Assembly: GCF_025751585.1 (NCBI RefSeq)
Contig: NZ_JAOWKX010000009.1
Span: 1 to 64,000 of the forward strand
DNA from: Fluctibacter corallii
GTDB lineage: Bacteria > Pseudomonadota > Gammaproteobacteria > Enterobacterales > Alteromonadaceae
Direction: 5' to 3'
DNA length: 64,000 nucleotides
A program made the position numbers and the translations under genes. The number at the start of each line of letters is the position of its first letter. Position 1 is the stretch's first letter. Of this stretch, positions 1 through 8,215 are shown piece after piece. A model generated the notes under the pieces. That model saw only the letters and a program-made list of their open reading frames with translations. It made no database searches and was not told where the DNA came from.

Positions 1-189
1 TTTAACGGTTCATTCAGACGAGAGTTCTTGGATGTATATCTGTTTGAGAGCATCACTCAAGTCAGAGAGATGTCTTGGTTCTGGCGGCTGGATTACAACG
101 AAGAAAGAACGCATGAAAGCTTAGGTAAACTACCACCGGCAGCTTACCGAGCTAAACTGGAAAACTCTAATTTAGAACTGTGTCATTAA
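1..189 (+). CDS. IS3-family transposase OrfB, C-terminal fragment (partial at left edge)
   Basis: The 62 visible residues are the end of a DDE (rve-type) integrase domain. The signature is the C-terminal stretch with WRLDYNEERTHESLGKLPP, which closely follows the family pattern of Asp-Tyr-Asn ... Arg-Pro/Thr-His ... Ser-Leu-Gly ... Pro. The gene starts upstream of the window, so integrity of the DDE triad cannot be judged. The stop codon lies directly before the putative terminal repeat, as is usual for IS3 elements. Confidence 0.8.
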   Translation, partial: FNGSFRREFLDVYLFESITQVREMSWFWRLDYNEERTHESLGKLPPAAYRAKLENSNLELCH

Positions 190-203
190 TGGGGAAGTGG
201 ACA
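1..203 (+). mobile_element. IS3-family insertion sequence, right end only
   Basis: The window opens inside the transposase gene of an IS3-family element. The probable right terminus is the GGGGAAGTGGACA stretch at 191-203. Read inward from that end it is TGTCCACTTCCCC, and the TG...CA end fits the family. The left end lies outside the window, so neither the full inverted repeat nor the target-site duplication can be checked. The exact terminus is inferred. Confidence 0.6.
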
Positions 204-683
204 GTAGCTTTCTAGTAAAACTTACGTTTACAGAATGCACTGCGCTACTCTGGATGCTGCTCATTGTAATGTGAAGCAAAGTAGGGCCGATATTGGCAAA
301 TACTCATGGAGAGCAGTTGGTGAGTGAATGGTATGGAAGAGAACTATCTAGGAGGGGTATAATCCAGAGTAATACCAAATGTTATATCTCATTTTTAGGG
401 GGCGTAAAAAGGCTAGAACACTTGTATTTTTTAGTTAAGGGACGTGGCAAGTTCAAAGGCTTTAGAATCACAAAATGTTTGGTAAGCCATGATGTAATGC
501 GTTTTAGTAGAACGTTTTTCGCAGCTATGCTATCGCTAGTAACCTTATAGATACGCAAATTTGTTTCTCAATAAACTGATCTTACATCTTAGAAAACCTA
601 GATTTAAGTACAGTTACAAAATGATCAATTCTTTATATTATCAATGGGCTCAATGACGAGCTAAAACTACAAGGAATTTAACA
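204..683. other. Intergenic stretch between the IS end and the leader-peptide gene
   Basis: About 480 AT-rich bases. An 85-codon TTG-started frame (293-550) has no convincing ribosome-binding site and no recognisable domain, so I do not call it a gene. The last 15 bases hold the AAGGA ribosome-binding site of the peptide gene that follows. I saw no clear promoter, repeat or RNA gene. Confidence 0.5.
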
Positions 684-827
684 ATGAAAACTTTATCTTT
701 CGATGATATCGCGAATATAAATGGTGGTAATTTACCTATGAGTATCGCCTCCGGATTAACCACTGCGTATCTTTATGATGTAGTTGGCGGACAAGAAGGA
801 ATCAATAATTACTTCAGTAATTCGTAG
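684..827 (+). CDS. Double-glycine leader peptide (bacteriocin/microcin-like or secreted signal peptide precursor)
   Basis: A 47-residue frame starts at ATG 684, with AAGGA 8 bases upstream. Its first 15 residues, MKTLSFDDIANINGG, fit the double-glycine leader consensus: a hydrophobic residue at position 4, acidic residues in the middle, Ile at -7 and -4, and Gly-Gly at the cleavage site. Such leaders are removed by C39-peptidase ABC exporters. The predicted mature part is 32 residues, Gly/Ser/Asn-rich, has no Cys, and ends in Tyr-Phe-Ser-Asn-Ser. The next gene encodes a small membrane protein that could be its immunity partner. No exporter gene is visible here. The leader is seen directly; toxin or signalling activity is inferred. 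Confidence 0.62.
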   Translation: MKTLSFDDIANINGGNLPMSIASGLTTAYLYDVVGGQEGINNYFSNS

Positions 828-954
828 TATTCAGCAAGAAGTTCGGTGAATTACCACTGGAGAAGGCTTTAAAGGGCTTTTTAAGTCTAATTTGACTGAT
901 AGCTTTTACACTACTTGGGTCTCTGAAATAGTATTAATCGTAAGGAAGCGTAAT

Positions 955-1341
955 ATGAATCGCTATGCATTCATCGCATTAATTATTTTTTGGCCATTGG
1001 CTATTCATTTGGACTCTATTGTTGATGAATTCCGTAGTGTAGGCGTGGATGATGGGCTTCCTTTAATTCTCCTAGGCTCTGCGCCCAGCTTTATTTGCTG
1101 TTTACTGGTACCCGTTCCGGGAAAATTTATATACGACAATTTTAATAATACCATCCTTACCTATCTTGCCAGTCAGATTTTGTATGAACTGGGTCAAATA
1201 TGGTGGCAGGGTGTGTTTGACTATAAAGATATTGTCGCTGCGATATTCGGAGCACTAGTCTGTAGATTAGTTTTTAACAATGTTTATATCAATAAGTTAT
1301 TAAAAGGTGTTACACCTAACTCTCAGGCATCGCACGCCTAG
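955..1341 (+). CDS. Small VanZ-like membrane protein, possible immunity protein
   Basis: The protein has 128 residues. ATG 955 is chosen because AAGGAAG sits 6 bases upstream; an in-frame TTG at 892 is less supported. Hydrophobic segments lie near residues 5-16, 34-50 and 88-106. The Glu-Leu-Gly-Gln followed by Phe-Asp-Tyr-Lys-Asp-Ile and a Gly-Ala segment (about residues 78-103) resembles the ExxQ...D(I/L) pattern of VanZ-like proteins. It lies 127 bases after the double-glycine peptide gene on the same strand, the usual place for a bacteriocin immunity gene. That role rests on position only. Confidence 0.55.
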   Translation: MNRYAFIALIIFWPLAIHLDSIVDEFRSVGVDDGLPLILLGSAPSFICCLLVPVPGKFIYDNFNNTILTYLASQILYELGQIWWQGVFDYKDIVAAIFGALVCRLVFNNVYINKLLKGVTPNSQASHA

Positions 1342-1652
1342 GATCGGGCAGTTCTCGGATATTAGATTTAACTACTCTATGAGAGACCTTTGCAGCCTAG
1401 GGCATTTCTGTAGGTATACTGCCTAAATGTTTTATCTGTTCCTCCTCTCTATGCTACGTATAATCGGTTTTGCAACTTTTTATTCAAAATTGCCCTAAAA
1501 GGTAGCGGGTAAAAAACATAGTGTAGTAATAAAAGCTGTCAATAAAATTTACATACGCTTTATAATTAAATATAAGCCATTGAAAAGAAATAGAAATATA
1601 TTTGGTATGCGTTTTGCTAATATCGTCTCTTGTTAATTAAAGGAGTAAAACT
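1342..1652. other. AT-rich intergenic region upstream of the PEP-CTERM gene
   Basis: About 310 bases, very AT-rich in the last 150. It ends with a strong AAAGGAG ribosome-binding site 9 bases before the next ATG. I see no convincing terminator, repeat or short gene. The promoter of the following gene is presumably here, but I could not single one out. Confidence 0.45.
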
Positions 1653-2381
1653 ATGTGGTTTAGAAAAGGGTTCTTGCTTGCATCATTGATATTGCTGGTT
1701 ACCAAAGCGGATGCATCACTGATACATTCATCAGCATCATTGGGTGTAAGTGGTGATACAGGTATTTCAATAGGTGCTGATCAGTATATTGGCTCACGTT
1801 TCACATTAGATGATGATTATGCAATATCTTCAATCGGTGCGCATTTATCGACATCTGGTTCGTTTGGCGCTGTTTGGGTAGCTTTAGTAGAGCTTTCCTC
1901 ACAGACAATCAATGCGTTGCCCTCGTTTTCTCCCCAGGATATTGAATCTCATGCTTTGGCATTTGGTTTACTTGATACCAATGGTGTGGCAGTAGACAGT
2001 AGAGCTAACGTAGATGTATCTCTCGGAGCAGGCCACTATGCAGTAATCGTAGGCGGGTCTAATCCAGGTTCACAAGGCGTGTTTGGCGCAACTAATTCAG
2101 GCAATTTGGTAGCAAGCGGTACTGATTTTATGGGCCGTTATCATGATAGTGGTCAGATTCTTTCGCCTGATGCTAGTTTTTTTACCGCACCTTCTGAATG
2201 GAATGGAACGCAATGGAGCGTATCTGATGTTTGGCGAGATGATGGAGGAAGCTTAGCGGCGTCTGCACCTCGTTTTGTCGTTGAAGGTGTTAAGATTGCT
2301 GCTGTTTCAGAGCCATCCATGTTGGTATTGATGTTGTTAACATTAGGTATGCTATTAAGAGCCAGAAAAGCACAGTCTTAA
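1653..2381 (+). CDS. PEP-CTERM-type exported protein
   Basis: The protein has 242 residues with an N-terminal signal peptide (residues 1-22, cleavage likely after the Ala in ADAS). A Gly/Ser/Asp-rich body resembles PEP-CTERM 'choice-anchor' proteins. The C-terminal tail is Ser-Glu-Pro-Ser, then a 14-residue hydrophobic stretch, then Arg-Ala-Arg-Lys. That is the tripartite layout of a PEP-CTERM sorting signal, with SEPS in place of the common VPEP. Such proteins are processed by an exosortase, which is not encoded in the window. The gene stands alone and converges on imuC with an 8-base gap. Its substrate or role is unknown. Confidence 0.7.
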   Translation: MWFRKGFLLASLILLVTKADASLIHSSASLGVSGDTGISIGADQYIGSRFTLDDDYAISSIGAHLSTSGSFGAVWVALVELSSQTINALPSFSPQDIESHALAFGLLDTNGVAVDSRANVDVSLGAGHYAVIVGGSNPGSQGVFGATNSGNLVASGTDFMGRYHDSGQILSPDASFFTAPSEWNGTQWSVSDVWRDDGGSLAASAPRFVVEGVKIAAVSEPSMLVLMLLTLGMLLRARKAQS

Positions 2382-2389
2382 TTCGATAT

Positions 2390-5300
2390 CTAATGGAAGT
2401 GCCTTGGCTTTGTGTTGAGGTGCTTCATTAAATGCGTTAAATCAGTGAGTTTACCTGCGATGATGTGGGTTACTCCGCTGTCTCCTCTTTCTAGTATCCC
2501 ACTGACTTTGATAATCTTTGATTTTAAGAAACTTTTCTTTTGTGCTCGTGCAGTGGCTTTCCAGACAACAACGTTAATATTTCCCGTCCCATCGTCTAAT
2601 GTCATGAACGTGACACCTGCAGCTGTACCGGGTGCTTGACGTCCTATAACAACGCCAATTACTACTACAACCGATTTGTGCCTGATTGTGTGAAGCTGAT
2701 CTGCACGGGTAAAATGGGGAAGTGTATTATTTCTCTCCAATAGAGTGATAGGGTGTGATGTAAGCGATAACCCTGTGCTTGCATAATCTTCAATTAAGTT
2801 ATCTTCTTGGCTAGGAGACAATAAGAAAGTCGAAGGCTGAGGCATATTTTGGAATAGAGGGAGTTCAGTTTCATTTTCCATCAACTGCCAACGGCTTTGA
2901 AATCGATTTTTGGCAATGTGTTGAAATGCGTTGGCACTGGCTAAGGCTTCTAATTGGTCGTGCTTTATTTTTAATTGTTTAAGTTGAGTAAGGCTTGTAA
3001 AACCTGTTATAGGGCGAGCCTCAATAATTTGTTTGGCTGAATGTTCTGATAGCCCTTTAACAATACGCATACCAAGGCGGATGGCGGTCTTATTGTCGTC
3101 AAACTCTAATGTATGATCATAGGCCGAATGATTTATACATACCGGCTTAACGTTAATGTTATGTCTTTTCGCGTCGTCTATAAGTTGTGCAGGTGCATAA
3201 AATCCCATGGGCCAACTGTTGAGTAAGCCTACGTAAAATGCTTCTGGGTAATAATGCTTTAACCAAGACGATACGTAAGCGAGCACGGCAAAAGAAGCCG
3301 AATGAGACTCGGGAAAGCCATATTCACCAAAACCGCAAATTTGATGAAAGATACGTTCTGCATATTCTTTCTCGTACCCGCGCTCTAACATGCCGCTGAT
3401 CAATTTATGCTGAAACTGCATAAGCTGGCCATCTTTTTTCCAGCTTGCCATTGCACGGCGAAGTTGGTCGGCCTCTCCTCCTGAGAAGCCAGCAGCGACC
3501 ATCGCTAGCTGAATAACCTGTTCCTGAAAAATAGGTACACCCATAGTTCTACTTAGTACGCCCTTTACTTCGTTTGAAGGATAGGTAACAGGTTCTTTTT
3601 TATCACGCCTGCGTAGGAAAGGGTGCACCATATCACCTTGAATGGGCCCTGGTCTGACAATCGCAATTTGTATCACCAAGTCATAATAACATGCGGGCTT
3701 TAGCCTCGGCAGCATGCTCATCTGGGCGCGAGATTCTATTTGAAATACTCCTACAGTATCGGCACGTTGAATCATCCGATAGACGTTGGGATCATCTCCC
3801 ATGCGCGTAATATCGGCGATGGTCAGTGTGCGTTGATAATGTTTCTCTAATAGCGCGAAGGTTTTACGGATTGCGGTTAGCATGCCCAGCGCGAGCACAT
3901 CAACTTTAAGTAACCCCAGTGTTTCTAAATCATCTTTGTCCCACTGAATAACCGTACGCGCCTCCATTGCGGCATTTTCTATCGGTACCAGATGATAAAG
4001 CGGCCCCGCTGAGATGACAAAACCACCCACGTGTTGTGATAAATGTCTGGGGAATCCCATTAACATGTGTACTAAACTCACGAATTGCTCACCCATTTGA
4101 GAGCGGGGGTCGAGCCCTAGCTCGGCAATTTGGGCTTGCCAGTTGAGCCCTTTGTCACGGCGGTTCACATTTTTGATATAAAAATCTAGCTGGGTCTCAT
4201 TGATTCCTAATGCTTTACCGACTTCTCTCACGGCACTCTTAAAGCGATAAGAAGAAACCGTGGCGGCCAGTGCGGTTCGCTCTCTACCATACTTTCGATA
4301 AATGTATTGAATCACTTCTTCGCGGCGTTCATGCTCAAAATCTACGTCAATATCGGGGGGCTCGTTACGTTCTTTAGAAATAAAACGCTCGAACAATACG
4401 TTGATCTGTGTGGGGTCGACTGAGGTAATGTATAAGCAGTAACAGACGACCGAGTTTGCTGCTGAACCGCGTCCCTGATAGAGAATCTTTTGGGCTTGTG
4501 CGAATTGAACAATGTCATGAATCGTTAGAAAAAAATATTCATACTTTTGTTCTGCAATAAGAGCGAGTTCTTTTTCAATGATTGCCTGAATCGACTCAGG
4601 CACACCATTTGGAAAGCGGTGCGCTGCCCCGGCTACTACCAGATTACGAAGGTGTTGCTGCGGTGTCAGATGGTTAGGAACCAGTTCAGCAGGGTATTCG
4701 TATTGTAGTTCGCTCAAGCTAAAGCGACATTGGCTAGCAATATGTATACTGTTCTCTAACCACTCAGCTTTGTATAAATGCACGAGCTTTGAGAGCGGAC
4801 GCAAATATCGCTCATGATTGCTGAGCTTGTTGTTACCGAGTTTCGCCACAGTAGTACGTGCTTTAATGGCACTCACAACATGCTGCAAAGGCAGACGATC
4901 AGGCGTATGCATTACTACACCGCCACATGCGGTAATGGGGATATGGTGGTGGGCGCTCAGGTACTCTAAATGAGTGATATAAGCCGCTTCATCATTAATA
5001 AGGTGGCGCTGGCAGCCAATCCAAAGGCGTTGTTCTGCGTGTTTTTTGAGCCAAGTGGCCCAGATGTCATCTTGTTGCTTTTGCCCACTGGGTAACCACA
5101 ATATGATGCAATGACGGCATGTTCTCAAATCCCACTCATCCAGTTGGTATTCGCCTTTTGACGCGCGCCTTCTGGCGTTGGTTATTATGCGACAAAGTTC
5201 GCCGTACCCTTCACGATTTGGGCAAAGCAAAACCACACGCAAAAGGTTATTGAGCGTAAAGACGCTGCCAACAATAAGCTGTATGGGAAGCTGTTGCTCT

Positions 5301-5467
5301 TTTATTGCTCTGTAAGCTCTCACCACGCCTGCTACTGAACACTCATCAGTTATTGCTATGGCAGAATACTGTAAAAATGCAGCTTGTTGCACCAGTTCTT
5401 GTGGATGAGAAGCACCTTCGAGAAAGGAAAAATTACTCTGGCAATAGAGCTCTGCATAACCTGTCAT
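2390..5467 (-). CDS. dnaE2: Error-prone DNA polymerase ImuC (DnaE2)
   Basis: A 1025-residue C-family polymerase alpha subunit, last gene of the SOS mutagenesis cassette. An N-terminal PHP domain starts at the Ala-Glu-Leu-Tyr-Cys-Gln-Ser-Asn-Phe-Ser stretch. The catalytic palm motif PDIDVDFE lies near residues 371-378, followed by the fingers and tandem helix-hairpin-helix region. A C-terminal OB-fold (about 920-1000) carries the Asp-Asp-Gly-Thr-Gly-Asn-Ile-Asn-Val-Val-Val-Trp motif. Length and layout match DnaE2 rather than the replicative DnaE (about 1160 residues). It follows imuB by 3 bases. In known systems ImuC does the lesion bypass while ImuA and ImuB recruit it. The catalytic acidic residues are intact. 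Confidence 0.95.
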   Translation of the reverse strand: MTGYAELYCQSNFSFLEGASHPQELVQQAAFLQYSAIAITDECSVAGVVRAYRAIKEQQLPIQLIVGSVFTLNNLLRVVLLCPNREGYGELCRIITNARRRASKGEYQLDEWDLRTCRHCIILWLPSGQKQQDDIWATWLKKHAEQRLWIGCQRHLINDEAAYITHLEYLSAHHHIPITACGGVVMHTPDRLPLQHVVSAIKARTTVAKLGNNKLSNHERYLRPLSKLVHLYKAEWLENSIHIASQCRFSLSELQYEYPAELVPNHLTPQQHLRNLVVAGAAHRFPNGVPESIQAIIEKELALIAEQKYEYFFLTIHDIVQFAQAQKILYQGRGSAANSVVCYCLYITSVDPTQINVLFERFISKERNEPPDIDVDFEHERREEVIQYIYRKYGRERTALAATVSSYRFKSAVREVGKALGINETQLDFYIKNVNRRDKGLNWQAQIAELGLDPRSQMGEQFVSLVHMLMGFPRHLSQHVGGFVISAGPLYHLVPIENAAMEARTVIQWDKDDLETLGLLKVDVLALGMLTAIRKTFALLEKHYQRTLTIADITRMGDDPNVYRMIQRADTVGVFQIESRAQMSMLPRLKPACYYDLVIQIAIVRPGPIQGDMVHPFLRRRDKKEPVTYPSNEVKGVLSRTMGVPIFQEQVIQLAMVAAGFSGGEADQLRRAMASWKKDGQLMQFQHKLISGMLERGYEKEYAERIFHQICGFGEYGFPESHSASFAVLAYVSSWLKHYYPEAFYVGLLNSWPMGFYAPAQLIDDAKRHNINVKPVCINHSAYDHTLEFDDNKTAIRLGMRIVKGLSEHSAKQIIEARPITGFTSLTQLKQLKIKHDQLEALASANAFQHIAKNRFQSRWQLMENETELPLFQNMPQPSTFLLSPSQEDNLIEDYASTGLSLTSHPITLLERNNTLPHFTRADQLHTIRHKSVVVVIGVVIGRQAPGTAAGVTFMTLDDGTGNINVVVWKATARAQKKSFLKSKIIKVSGILERGDSGVTHIIAGKLTDLTHLMKHLNTKPRHFH

Positions 5468-5470
5468 TAT

Positions 5471-6877
5471 TTAACTAAATAAACCGTGAACGAACCAGTG
5501 TTGCTGTGTGGTGCGATAAAGCCATAGCCACTGTCCTTTATGATTGCGTCCAATGAAGTAGTCTCTACATATGGGATTTCCATCCCACCAACCACTGTGT
5601 ATACGTTCTGGTCCGTATACCACTTCTACTTTTTCTGTTAAGGGGCGAGCTTGGGGAAGCAGCATCAAGGGACGCTGTCGGTTAAAAGTAGCATTAACGG
5701 AGGCTTCTGCGAGGGGAGCACCATACTGAGATGCGTATTCAGGGCGAGCATCATCCGCAATGCACGGACTGACCAATGCCTGCTCTCCTAGTTTCGCTTG
5801 TAATAAGCCAATTAGCTGTAATGGAGATAGGCTGCTTTGCGTCCCTTCAAACATGTCGGTTTTATCTGGCTGAGCTGATACGATTTTGCCTGTGTTAATG
5901 GTAAGTCCTGATATGGGGGCAGTGAGTTCGGTGTTTTCGAGTTTCAGTTGAACTAACGATGTCCATACATGTGCTTTGTACTCTGCTTGTGCGGAAGCAA
6001 TACGTATGGTGAGTGGGAGGCTATCACGTTGATGTAATATGATTTCAATGTTGTCAGTCACACTGTCTCGAGCCTTCAGGAATTGGCTCATATCAGCCAG
6101 TATACGATTTATCGGAGGCATGAGTTTGTCTGTGCTTTCTATTTCGTAAAGTAACTCCAGATATTGGGAGAAATGCTCTGGAGGTCGGAAAAATTCGCTA
6201 TGATGCAATAATTCCCCATTTACTCTGCCTAGATAGGTTACCAATTCAATATCGAATCGTTTGGCCAGATCTTTGAGAGAAACAGACAACAGTGCTCCCA
6301 ATGTTTTGATACCGACTCGACCAAGCTTTTGTTTGATTTTCGGTTCTAGCTCGGTGCTATCAATATGGCAGTTATTTAGTGCTTGCTTGATCTGTGTGGT
6401 CTGGTCGGTAACACAATTCCACTGATTTCGAGCGAGCAGCCTCGCAGACAGAGGGGAGACGCCTGTGGCGTAACTATATTGATATAATGCAGGCTGTATT
6501 GCTTGACGTATTGTTTGCCAATAGGGTGCCAATCCGCCATAAAGCTCAAGCATATTATGAATGCGAAGTAGCAGGCCATTTGGCGGATATATGCAAATAT
6601 CCGATGTGACTTTGTAGAGAATATTGGCAAGATAATACAACTGCTTTTCTTCAGTTTCAGCGTGATAAGGCACAACCATTAACTCACTAGATAAAGAAGA
6701 TGCCGTTGCTAACCCCATACCTAATTGTATGCCTACGGTGCTAGCTTGTTTATTGATTTGTACAATTTGTGACTGTGCGGGATGATATATTGCAATCGGC
6801 TGTGAGCTAGTGTCGCCGCTGTAAATGCTGTCTAACTGTAATGCAGGAAAGTGCAAATATAACCACAAAGTGCGCAT
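5471..6877 (-). CDS. imuB: ImuB, inactive Y-family polymerase-like mutasome subunit
   Basis: A 468-residue Y-family-like protein that begins Met-Arg-Thr-Leu-Trp-Leu-Tyr-Leu-His-Phe-Pro. It lacks the acidic catalytic Asp-x-Asp found at this point in active Pol IV/Pol V. That is the hallmark of ImuB, which acts as a clamp-binding adaptor instead of a polymerase. A helix-hairpin-helix region (LGRVGIKTLGALLSVSLKDL) lies around residues 185-205, and a little-finger-like domain follows. It lies 3 bases from both imuA and imuC in one operon, so translation is probably coupled. Confidence 0.93.
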   Translation of the reverse strand: MRTLWLYLHFPALQLDSIYSGDTSSQPIAIYHPAQSQIVQINKQASTVGIQLGMGLATASSLSSELMVVPYHAETEEKQLYYLANILYKVTSDICIYPPNGLLLRIHNMLELYGGLAPYWQTIRQAIQPALYQYSYATGVSPLSARLLARNQWNCVTDQTTQIKQALNNCHIDSTELEPKIKQKLGRVGIKTLGALLSVSLKDLAKRFDIELVTYLGRVNGELLHHSEFFRPPEHFSQYLELLYEIESTDKLMPPINRILADMSQFLKARDSVTDNIEIILHQRDSLPLTIRIASAQAEYKAHVWTSLVQLKLENTELTAPISGLTINTGKIVSAQPDKTDMFEGTQSSLSPLQLIGLLQAKLGEQALVSPCIADDARPEYASQYGAPLAEASVNATFNRQRPLMLLPQARPLTEKVEVVYGPERIHSGWWDGNPICRDYFIGRNHKGQWLWLYRTTQQHWFVHGLFS

Positions 6878-6880
6878 ATA

Positions 6881-7591
6881 TCACCCTGCTTGCCTGCGTG
6901 TAAATGGTACAACATTATGCTGAGTTTTTTGGGTTAGGTAAGACCAACGATGACGCATGTGAACCTGTATACCTTTTGTTGGGTATCCTCCTTTACGTTT
7001 AGTAATATCGACCTGTATTCCTTGTTCGTCCGGATGGAGTTGCAACGCAATCGGGACTGGCAGTGATAGTCGACTTGCACTGGGTGAGCGAAGTAAAATA
7101 TGCAATGAACGACCTTGTTCGGCCGCTAGCAACAAGCGCTTAACGTGATGAATTTCTAAATTATCATGCCAAAGTAAAACGGTATGGCAACAGCCACTTT
7201 TTAGACATTGCTCAGCACTCCATAAGGCATCAATTGGCTCTTTGGGCTGGATGATTAATATCTGTGACAGGCAAAAACCGAACTCAAGCAGAGCCTCGCT
7301 GCCAATGTGCATAGGAGGGGCTATGAGTACAAAGAGTCGCCCTTGTTGTGTCTGACGCTCTTGCAGGGCTGGGAAAATAAGGCGCAGCTCGCCGATCCCT
7401 ATTGGTGTAATCATATCGACTAAACCATGTTGTGGAAGCCCTTCATGTAAGTGCTGATCTAACTCTGGAAAGCCTGTTGTGTTCCCATTTTCTGATAGCA
7501 ACCCTGTTAATGGCGGTGCGCTGGTCATAGTTTGTGCGCTTGCCTGCCAGACAAGGTGTTTATTTTTAAGATGCTCAATCACTGAATTCAT
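6881..7591 (-). CDS. imuA: ImuA, RecA-like SOS mutagenesis protein
   Basis: A 236-residue RecA-fold protein, first gene of the imuA-imuB-imuC operon. The pattern Phe-Pro-Glu-Leu-Asp-Gln-His-Leu...Gly-Leu-Pro near residues 41-53, followed by Gly-Leu-Val-Asp and Gly-Ile-Gly-Glu-Leu, is typical of ImuA/SulA-like RecA homologues that have no canonical Walker A. ATG 7591 lies only 9 bases from the LexA box at 7600-7615, so damage induction through LexA cleavage is strongly indicated. The protein probably bridges RecA and ImuB in the mutasome. Confidence 0.9.
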   Translation of the reverse strand: MNSVIEHLKNKHLVWQASAQTMTSAPPLTGLLSENGNTTGFPELDQHLHEGLPQHGLVDMITPIGIGELRLIFPALQERQTQQGRLFVLIAPPMHIGSEALLEFGFCLSQILIIQPKEPIDALWSAEQCLKSGCCHTVLLWHDNLEIHHVKRLLLAAEQGRSLHILLRSPSASRLSLPVPIALQLHPDEQGIQVDITKRKGGYPTKGIQVHMRHRWSYLTQKTQHNVVPFTRRQAG

Positions 7592-7599
7592 AATTTTAA

Positions 7600-7615
7600 C
7601 TGTATATCTATACAG
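7600..7615 (-). promoter_or_regulatory. LexA (SOS) box of the imuABC operon
   Basis: The sequence CTGTATATCTATACAG matches the gammaproteobacterial LexA consensus CTG-N10-CAG with AT-rich centre and is almost a perfect palindrome. It sits directly before the imuA start, so the operon should be repressed by LexA and induced by DNA damage. The divergent EVE-domain gene starts 130 bases away and might share control. Confidence 0.9.
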
Positions 7616-7744
7616 TTATTTGATCAAGGTAAAATCTATCGTGTGTATGGATGTAACAGATAATTAAGACAATTTTATTTTTACTTACCTGCAATGTGTG
7701 TATCGACATATAATCAAATTAAACAAACCATGACGGGAACAATC

Positions 7745-8206
7745 ATGCAGTATTGGTTATTTAAAACTGAGCCAGATGCTTTCAGTATTGAAGACTTAGC
7801 AAGCAAACCTAACCAAACCGAACATTGGGATGGAATTCGTAACTACCAAGCCCGTAATTTTTTACGAGATGAGGTAAAAGTGGGAGATAAAGTATTTATT
7901 TACCATTCAAGTTGCAAAGATGTGGGAATCGCAGGTGTTGCTGAAGTGGTAAAAGCTGGGTATGTGGATCACACACAGTTTGATCCTGACAGTAAATATT
8001 TCGACCCCAAGTCATCGCCAGACAAGCCGCGCTGGTACATGGTGGATGTAAAACATCAACATACGTTTAAACGCGTACTTAGTTTGAAAACCATTAAGCA
8101 GATGGGCGACATTCAAGATATTGGTTTAGTGAAAAAAGGGCACCGATTATCTATTATGCCTGTAACGGAAAAAGAGTGGCATAGCTTGTACGAAGCTGCA
8201 AAGTAG
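7745..8206 (+). CDS. EVE-domain protein (THYN1/YdeI-like)
   Basis: A 153-residue single-domain protein beginning MQYWLFKTEPDAFSIEDL. Other family marks are His-Trp-Asp-Gly-Ile-Arg-Asn-Tyr-Gln-Ala-Arg-Asn at about 28-40, Val-Phe-Ile-Tyr-His-Ser-Ser and Gly-Ile-Ala-Gly-Val-Ala-Glu-Val. EVE domains share the PUA-like fold and are associated with recognition of modified bases in DNA or RNA. ATG 7745 is chosen because the conserved domain begins there; an upstream in-frame start at 7694 would add 17 unconserved residues. It is divergent from the SOS-controlled imuA gene. Confidence 0.9.
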   Translation: MQYWLFKTEPDAFSIEDLASKPNQTEHWDGIRNYQARNFLRDEVKVGDKVFIYHSSCKDVGIAGVAEVVKAGYVDHTQFDPDSKYFDPKSSPDKPRWYMVDVKHQHTFKRVLSLKTIKQMGDIQDIGLVKKGHRLSIMPVTEKEWHSLYEAAK

Positions 8207-8215
8207 GAGCGTGAA

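Noticed and set aside
293..550. 85-codon TTG-started frame after the IS end
   Set aside because: No ribosome-binding site, no domain, odd composition, and it lies in gene-poor AT-rich DNA; probably chance.
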